A stretch of 64,000 nucleotides of DNA, from contig NC_087066.1 in the NCBI RefSeq assembly GCF_963678635.1, forward strand, positions 33,175,301 to 33,239,300, written 5' to 3'. The first letter of the stretch is position 1. Each line of letters starts with the position of its first letter. Both the position numbers and the translations under genes were made by a program. Shown piece after piece: positions 57,741-64,000 of the stretch. The DNA is from Symsagittifera roscoffensis. Lineage: Eukaryota > Xenacoelomorpha > Acoela > Convolutidae. The notes under the pieces were generated by a model. The model had not been told where the DNA came from. It saw only the letters and a program-made list of their open reading frames with translations, and did no database searches.

Positions 57741-58907
57741 ACAAATGAGGAAATAACTTCAGACACCCCAGGTATTGATAACACAGAAAATAATGAATTA
57801 CAATTAATTCACATTAATTGTGAATCAACAGATACTGAAAGTGATACAGATAATACTATCTCAGTAATTATGATAACAGTCAAAAACGACTATGAACCTA
57901 TCATATATGAACAACCCTTTAGTTCACACATAAACGAAAATCAATTAGAACTTGTTCATAATTATTACATTGGACCCATTAATAATAATACACAAACTAC
58001 ACAAGAAGTAAACGAAATTAACACTGTAATTAAACCTGATAAAAAAGACGAAATACAATGCTCAAACACAAAACATATTTATCAAAACATACAAAAAGAA
58101 CAACCGAGAGAAAAAATTTGGACAATACCATTTCTCTTAGAGAGCCCAAGAAGTAAAGAATTTCAACCACCAGATCTTGAAATTGATTTTTTAATCGACT
58201 CAGGAGCAGAATCAAATATTATTAATATTCCCACATGGAATGAAATCAAAACACTGCATCCAAATTTAACACCTCTTGAAACATCTTGTAAATTAGCATC
58301 AGCACAAGGATCAACATTAGTAAATTATGGAAAAATCCAACTATTCCTTGTTCCCACAAGAACAATGGAACAAAACAAGATTTTGAACAAGCCATTCAAA
58401 CAAACATTTCATATTACTGATAATAAGCACAATATCATTGGCATACCGTTTATAACTAAACATATACCCACAATAAACATCTTATATAGTAAAATCCATA
58501 TCAGAGATAAATATACAAAAACGAAAAACACAGCCTTAACATTCTTTCAAAGATTGAACAAACAGCCACCATTTTTCTCAAAATTTTACCCCATTTATAA
58601 TCAAGAACGGAAACACTTGAAACCACTATCAGGAAACGTATGTAATTTTTCAATAAAACAAGTTCATCAATATGACAAAAGTAAAAAAAAACAACAACTT
58701 TTCATGTCAGATTTCGAATTTAAACCCATTCACAAATTTTTCAAAATTACAATCTCATTCATAAAATACTTGAAAAACACAAATTCTGATATTATTTCAC
58801 TCCACGTGTATGATAATACACCATATCAAATAACATTACCCTTAGGACTATTAGGATATTGTGAAACAAATGCTACAACTTCACCCATAAATGATGTAGC
58901 ATATTGA
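57735..58907 (+). CDS. retropepsin and linker of E4, 390 codons open
   Basis: Acidic/Asn-rich segment, then the aspartic protease FLIDSGAESN (58,190-58,220) with intact catalytic Asp-Ser-Gly, GKIQLFLVPT and NIIGIPF, then the start of the linker LPLGLLGYCETNA (58,830-58,870). A gag-pol segment, not an independent gene; the next TGA (58,906) corresponds to a sense codon in E3r. Confidence 0.8.
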   Translation: MQTNEEITSDTPGIDNTENNELQLIHINCESTDTESDTDNTISVIMITVKNDYEPIIYEQPFSSHINENQLELVHNYYIGPINNNTQTTQEVNEINTVIKPDKKDEIQCSNTKHIYQNIQKEQPREKIWTIPFLLESPRSKEFQPPDLEIDFLIDSGAESNIINIPTWNEIKTLHPNLTPLETSCKLASAQGSTLVNYGKIQLFLVPTRTMEQNKILNKPFKQTFHITDNKHNIIGIPFITKHIPTINILYSKIHIRDKYTKTKNTALTFFQRLNKQPPFFSKFYPIYNQERKHLKPLSGNVCNFSIKQVHQYDKSKKKQQLFMSDFEFKPIHKFFKITISFIKYLKNTNSDIISLHVYDNTPYQITLPLGLLGYCETNATTSPINDVAY

Positions 58908-59278
58908 GTAAATAATATATTACAACTATTAGATATTTATCAATCAACAATTCTTGACGAAGAATTATCCATAAATAATATAAAAAGTAAGGAAAAAAGA
59001 AACAAAGATTACTTCACAAAAACACTATACTTTAAAGCAACATTTAAAATAACAAATTATACAAAAGAACAACAAAAAATTTTAACAATGTTTAACTTTC
59101 AACATTCACAAATAACGCAAGATGAATTTGACAAATTAGCTCAACAACTGATAAAGTAATCAACAGTCTACGCAACATCAAAATTTGACGTAGGAAAAAT
59201 TAGTTCATCACTACACCTTCCATTAAAACCTGACGCAGTTTTCAAAAAACAAAGAGCAAGTAAAGTACCGATTCATTT
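58908..59278 (+). pseudogene. protease-RT linker of E4, second half
   Basis: Matches E3r 40,050-39,690 (NFQHSQITQDEFDKLAQQL; stop for Asn near 59,157). A short deletion near 59,275 removes bases present in E3r just before the RT. Confidence 0.6.
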
Positions 59279-59946
59279 ACACCGAATACGAAATTATATC
59301 ACCAGTAAATAAAAAAGAACAACCAAAAGGTAATACCTTCATCAACCCTGTTATCATTCTAGCAAAAGGTGAATCACCAAAAATAGTTTTAGACGCTAGA
59401 TATCTCAATTCACTAATTGACGAATCAAAATGTAATTGGCCCATTGAGCCAAAACAAGTTATCTTAACAAAGATAAAGGGTATGTACTTCACAACCGCAG
59501 ATATGAAAAGTGCTTACAATCAAATGCCACTAGATGAACAATCACGACGATTAACACAATTTGTTATTGGAAATCAACAATACGAATTTAATCGATTATT
59601 CAATGGAATATCCATAGGACCAGCAGCTTTTTCAGCTTTCATGAGTAAAATTTTTAGACCACTATTACTCAAGAAAAATGCAATCACATATTTAGATGAT
59701 GTTTTCATGCAATCACAAACTAAAGACGAAAAGTTTACAGTTTTGGAACAATATCATAAAATACTTCAGAACGAAAATCTGAAAGCAGCCCCCGATAAAT
59801 CACATTTTTTCTTAACACGCGTTAAATTTTTAGGACATAATATTGAACAAAACACTATCACTCCATTAAAATCACGCATTGATGCAATTCAAAAACTTCA
59901 CCCACTTACAAATAAAAAGAAATCCAAGATTTCCTTGGACTGTTGA
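59279..59946 (+). pseudogene. pol-like: reverse transcriptase of E4
   Basis: Ty3/Gypsy RT palm: LDARYLNSLIDE, FTTADMKSAYNQMPLD, RLFNGISIGPAAFSAFM, catalytic YLDDVF at about 59,692, and LKAAPDKSHFFLTRVKFLGH. Catalytic Asp residues are present. A frameshift at about 59,940 separates it from the next segment. Confidence 0.9.
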
Positions 59947-60743
59947 ATTTCTTAAGTAAATATGTTTACAAAATGCAATTATACTTAAGACCTTTTTATA
60001 ACATCCTCAGACAACAAAATAATTTTGAATTGACCACTGAACATCAAACACGATTTGAAGAAATTAAAAAACTTTTGACACAAAAAACTTCAAACACAAT
60101 TCCAGATCCAAACCAACCATTCTATGCAATGTGCGATGCTGCAAACTTTGGCATCGGCGCAGCATTACTACAATCACATAGTGGAACAAACAAAATGAAT
60201 CTTATATCAGCCAATTCAAGATTATTCACACAAGCCGAGCTACGACTCCCTACTCTAATGAGAGAATGTACAGCTATAATTTACACACTTACAGAATACG
60301 AATTTCTGATACTTGAATCAAAACACCCAACAGTTTTATTTACAGATCATAAACCAATTATATTTCTTTTCACACAAAAGTCAAATTCTACTCATAGAGT
60401 TTATAGATTTCAATTGATTTTAATGAAATTCCCAAACTTACATATAGTTTGGACAGCAGGAAAAAATCTTGCATTACCAGATACATTAAGTAGAAATACG
60501 CCACCTGAACTACTTACACGAAAAACTACAGTTGAAATACCAAAAAATATTAAATTCTATGTCGCAAAAATTGAAACATCACCCCGATTAAAATGCAAAT
60601 ACGCAGTAAAAACTGAAATTGATCAATCACAAATAAACAATCTACAACATTTTCCACTCTACTTAGATTGCCAAAATAATCACTATGAAGTTGATTTATT
60701 AGAACATCTACCTTTAAACCAATTCCATACTCACAATGGTTAA
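59943..60743 (+). CDS. pol-like: RT connection and RNase H of E4, 266 codons open
   Basis: FLSKYVYKMQLYLRPFYNIL, then an RNase H domain: FYAMCDAANFGIGAALLQ (first Asp), MRECTAIIYTL (Glu), VLFTDHKPI (second Asp), and NLALPDTLSRN (final Asp). Then the tether towards integrase. All four acidic positions appear intact. Ends at a TAA at 60,741. Confidence 0.9.
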   Translation: MNFLSKYVYKMQLYLRPFYNILRQQNNFELTTEHQTRFEEIKKLLTQKTSNTIPDPNQPFYAMCDAANFGIGAALLQSHSGTNKMNLISANSRLFTQAELRLPTLMRECTAIIYTLTEYEFLILESKHPTVLFTDHKPIIFLFTQKSNSTHRVYRFQLILMKFPNLHIVWTAGKNLALPDTLSRNTPPELLTRKTTVEIPKNIKFYVAKIETSPRLKCKYAVKTEIDQSQINNLQHFPLYLDCQNNHYEVDLLEHLPLNQFHTHNG

Positions 60744-62411
60744 AAAATAATACTCAACAAAAAAAAATAAAACAACAACCGCTTAAAAAAACTTTTTTCC
60801 ATTAATTGAAAAAGAAAATTTGACTGATAAAATAAATTTATCAGGACCACAAACAAATGATTTAGAATACACAATAAATCAAGTTTTTAACCTCCATGAC
60901 CCACTTGACACAATTCCCCTATCAAAACCAGAAATTGATAATATTTTTCTCCCACCAACAGAAAAAATTAAAACAATATCAAAATTTTGACCCAGTGATT
61001 AGACAACTCAAATCATGGCACAAATATAAAAACAAAACCAGCAAAAGCTGATACCACAATTTTAGGAAACAAAACACTCCTCAGATATTTCCGAAAATTT
61101 AATAACACAACAATCAACGAAAATACAGATCTTTTAGAATATCAATTAGATGATTCTAAAGTTCCCTGTCTTCCTTTAAGTATGATATTGATAGCATTTA
61201 ACATCTCCCACACACAAAATACAAAAGAACACTCAGGATCAGAAAAGACATACTCAAACTTCACACAAAATTTTTATTTTCCAAATGTCCCAATTTGGAT
61301 AAAAGTATTATGCAATGATTGTATAATATGTCAATTGAACAAACCTTATCCAAATCAAAAACAACTAGCACAGAAACAAGATTTTAAAGGACAAAGTTTA
61401 TATTTCAACCATAGAATTTCATTTGACACAAAAGGACCAATTTCACCATACTCTGAAGGAAATTCCTACATTATGGTCATTGTTGACGCATTCACGCACT
61501 ATGTAGCACTAAACCCAGTACCACATTGTTTTGCTTATTATGCTTAAACAACACTTTATGAACACTGGATACCTAAATTCGGATTACCCGAAATCCTTGT
61601 TACAGACAACGGTACAGAAATTATTAATAATGAAATTATCACACTATGCCACTTATACAACATTAAACATAAACCACGCACATCTCATGCACGTTGGACA
61701 AACGGATTAGTCGAAGGTATGAACCGTTCATTACAAGAATATCTTAGATGTATCATTAATGGAAATGATACATGATACACAGAATGGTCAGCAGATGTCA
61801 AATTATTTCCCTTATCATATAATTCACAAAAACTACAACTTTAGAAATGTCACCATATGAAATGGTTTTTAATCAAAAACCAAGAAAACCAATTATGTTC
61901 ACAGCAAATGCTCATAAAAACGCACAAGGTCATTGGAAACCTACTAAAGATTCAATATGCTATAATTCACCATTACAGACATGATGAAGATCATTTTCAT
62001 TACCCACAAATTCTCAAATTAGCCTCCGGCACACATACCGATTGGATTTTAAAAAGAGATAAAAAACACAATGAAATCTACCAAAAAGTAACAAAAAAAT
62101 TGTTACAAAGGCAAAACATTAACAGCCAAATTAATTCACGTTTTATGCCAGCCACAGATTTAAAAATTAAAGCATTTGTCATAATACCTAATTTTAATAC
62201 ACAAAAAGGAATCTCCAAAAAATTACAACCACTTCGAAAAAGACCATACCAAATAATTGCCAAACCCACTGAAGTAACATACAAACTCACAGACTCAACC
62301 AAAAAAGAAATTGTTCAACATCGAAACAATTTTTTACCTTACTACCCAAAAGAATACGCTTTACGCAAAATAACCCAATTATATTCTTTTACAGGTTTAA
62401 AAGTTATTTAA
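60744..62411 (+). pseudogene. pol-like: integrase of E4, broken
   Basis: Zinc-binding part near 61,195-61,340 (HTQNTKEHSG ... CNDCIICQL), catalytic core with first Asp in RISFDTKGP (61,420), second Asp in LVTDNGTE (61,603), Glu in LVEGMNRSLQEY (61,710). C-terminal GPY/F-type module reads LQPLRKRPYQII (62,230) and YKLTD. Stops and frameshifts at about 61,545, 61,771 and 61,840. No chromodomain. Confidence 0.85.
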
Positions 62412-62699
62412 AACAATACACATACAGAACAAGAAACAAATGTACATGACGACGTTCATCATAAACAAAATCAAAAACATAAAATAATTCATAAAAAAAC
62501 AAAAACACCAGACCCAAAAATACCTCAACAAAAAAGAAAAAACAAAAAAATGATAGAAAAATTCTTACCACAAGAACAAATAGAAAAATCAGAACATAGA
62601 GAATCATCACGACTTAGAAATCAACCACGTAAAAATTACAAAACATTCATCCCACAATCTAAAATATTAAAGGAAGTTGAATTTCAAAAACAACTTTGA
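62412..62699 (+). pseudogene. basic C-terminal tail of pol (E4)
   Basis: Lys/Gln-rich tail after the integrase with KSEHRESSRLRNQPRKNYK, ending at a TGA at about 62,697-62,699. A short basic RLR.QPRKNYK motif close to the end is typical of tails after Gypsy integrases. Confidence 0.55.
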
Positions 62700-63508
62700 T
62701 TTTAAAGTTAATAATTTGTACACCTCTGAATCATTTTGAACTTTCATATTTTCAAGATAACATGCTGAAACATACGCAACAAATCTAGTTCAAATTCAGC
62801 CAATAGGATTCACTCGAATCCGTCACCTTCAATATCTCTAACACAAACCTACTAGCCGATAGATATTAATCTCCAGGCATATCTATAACTATAACTTAAC
62901 AACCTCTAGGTCAAAAATAAGCAATTTGCTAAAACTTTACAACTAAAATAAATACCACCATAATATTACAACCCCATTCTATCTAATATTGCAAAGATCA
63001 ACAATATTTTCCCAACTCAGACCTCAAAAACCCCCAACCAAAAATGGCAAATTAGCCTAAAATAATAAAGGACCATAATCATTTGGCCTAAAGTACAAAT
63101 ATTTCAAAAAAAAACCCAGATTACCCAACAAATACAAACAAAGCAAAGAAGACCTCCAGAGCACCAAAAAATTAGCCCCCAACAATTTTTCACAAAACTC
63201 AACCCACTTGTCAAAAAATCAATAAATAATCCGACCACACTTGAATTTCGCCCCAGAAGTTCAAAAAATATTCGACGAACGAATCATTTCTTAAATACTT
63301 CTCTCTTTAACAGTCGATACCTTAAAAAACATAATCATAAACCTTTTCGTAAAGTTTTCTATTCTATTTAAATTTTTGCTAATATTTTAATTGAAACTTT
63401 TGAAGCCTTAATAATTCTTTTAATAATTTTTTGCAATATTTTTTTAATTTTCTACTCCCTATTTGAGATATATCTTCAACTTTCCCAAATCATTGACCAC
63501 ATTCACAG
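62700..63508 (+). other. pol-env spacer of E4 with candidate splice acceptor
   Basis: Non-coding, aligns with 1-633. Ends with CACAG|GTACGA (AG at 63,507-63,508). Confidence 0.65.
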
Positions 63509-63533
63509 GTACGATAATTCAAAGTCTATTTAA

Positions 63534-63719
63534 ATGATACGAACAATTTTTAGAAGAACAGATTTTTTTTTGCTATTCGTAATTTTCCTCACATATATAT
63601 CATCCCTAATTATGACAATGTGCAAATGTGTAAAAAAAGGCAACACATTCGCCTTAGCAATAGTCCTTTTAATTCTTTTCATTGAAGAATATTACAATAA
63701 ACATAAATCTTCCCACTAA
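63534..63719 (+). CDS. small two-helix membrane protein ORF (E4), 61 codons
   Basis: Intact ORF. Basic N-terminus (IRTIFRRTD), hydrophobic segment FFLLFVIFLTYISSLIM, a Cys/Lys loop CKCVKKGN, a second hydrophobic segment FALAIVLLILFI, and a charged tail EEYYNKHKSSH. Starts 25 nt after the putative splice acceptor. Might be a viroporin-like small protein or a separate leader ORF for env; homologous broken copy at 659-850. Confidence 0.55.
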   Translation: MIRTIFRRTDFFLLFVIFLTYISSLIMTMCKCVKKGNTFALAIVLLILFIEEYYNKHKSSH

Positions 63720-63734
63720 GAAACAGATTAATCG

Positions 63735-64000
63735 AAAACATTTACATTTCTAGAACCCGTTCAGCGACACGCATCCCTAAGTGAACCAACATATAAATTG
63801 TACCCCACATTACAACAAGACTTAAATCGAATAAGACATATTAGTCAAAATCAAAATACAGTTGAAATAAATAGAAAAATTATACATCCAAGACGAAATA
63901 TAAATTTTCAAACTCCCAGAGTTACTTTTAACATTTCTCAATCCCCAACACCATCAAGCTCTGAAGTCTCTAGTATTACATTACCAGACAGTCGTACGCT
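63735..64000 (+). CDS. env-like: start of Env-like gene of E4, cut by window end
   Basis: An open frame runs to the window edge with ASLSEPTYKLYPTLQQDLNR and IIHPRRNINFQTPRVTFN, matching E1 1,060-1,250 and the minus-strand copies at 27,550 and 35,730. The start is not fixed: no ATG near 63,735 is in frame, so it may be reached by splicing or fused to the preceding ORF after a frameshift. Confidence 0.55.

Overview
The window looks like a repeat-dense, AT-rich intergenic segment of an animal nuclear genome, probably an invertebrate. The evidence is env-bearing Ty3/Gypsy-type LTR retroelements, a decayed LINE reverse transcriptase, hAT-like and Merlin-like DNA transposon relics, a GC-rich satellite, microsatellite and poly-C tracts, and candidate spliced exons with GT-AG borders. 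I cannot name the species. No bacterial operon, tRNA, rRNA or CRISPR array was seen. Almost every coding trace carries stops or frameshifts, so most entries are pseudogenes or relics.

Layout. 1-6,771: 3' part of one LTR element (E1): pol-env spacer, small two-helix membrane ORF, Env-like gene, a conserved unknown protein called ORFX here, and the 3' LTR. 6,772-10,640: mostly non-coding, with one possible host exon, a hAT-like MITE, a LINE RT relic and a microsatellite. 10,640-16,480: tandem non-coding repeat units carrying a recurring 19-bp palindrome and LTR fragments, interrupted by a 1.98-kb GC-rich satellite bounded by 30-bp inverted repeats. 16,360-26,640: a second, very decayed element (E2), LTR to ORFX. 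26,640-39,211: a rearranged block made of an inverted env/ORFX fragment, repeated ORFX ends, a conserved unassigned block B, and an array of short LTR elements on the minus strand. 39,211-46,557: a 3'-truncated minus-strand element (E3r). 46,558-52,407: spacer with MITEs, a Merlin relic and a candidate host intron. 52,408-64,000: element E4 on the plus strand, running off the window in env.

How the parts fit. E4 supplies LTR, leader, an upstream ORF (ORF0), gag, protease, RT, RNase H, integrase and the start of env. E1 supplies the rest: env, ORFX and 3' LTR. Overlaying the two on their shared spacer gives a family about 17 kb long with extra ORFs beyond gag, pol and env. E3r and E4 form inverted arms of about 7.34 kb around a 5.85-kb spacer. 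The most interesting signals are ORF0, ORFX, the spliced-env acceptor, the covarying LTR hairpin, the inverted-repeat-bounded satellite with a matching empty site, and three 110-nt hairpins in the rearranged block.
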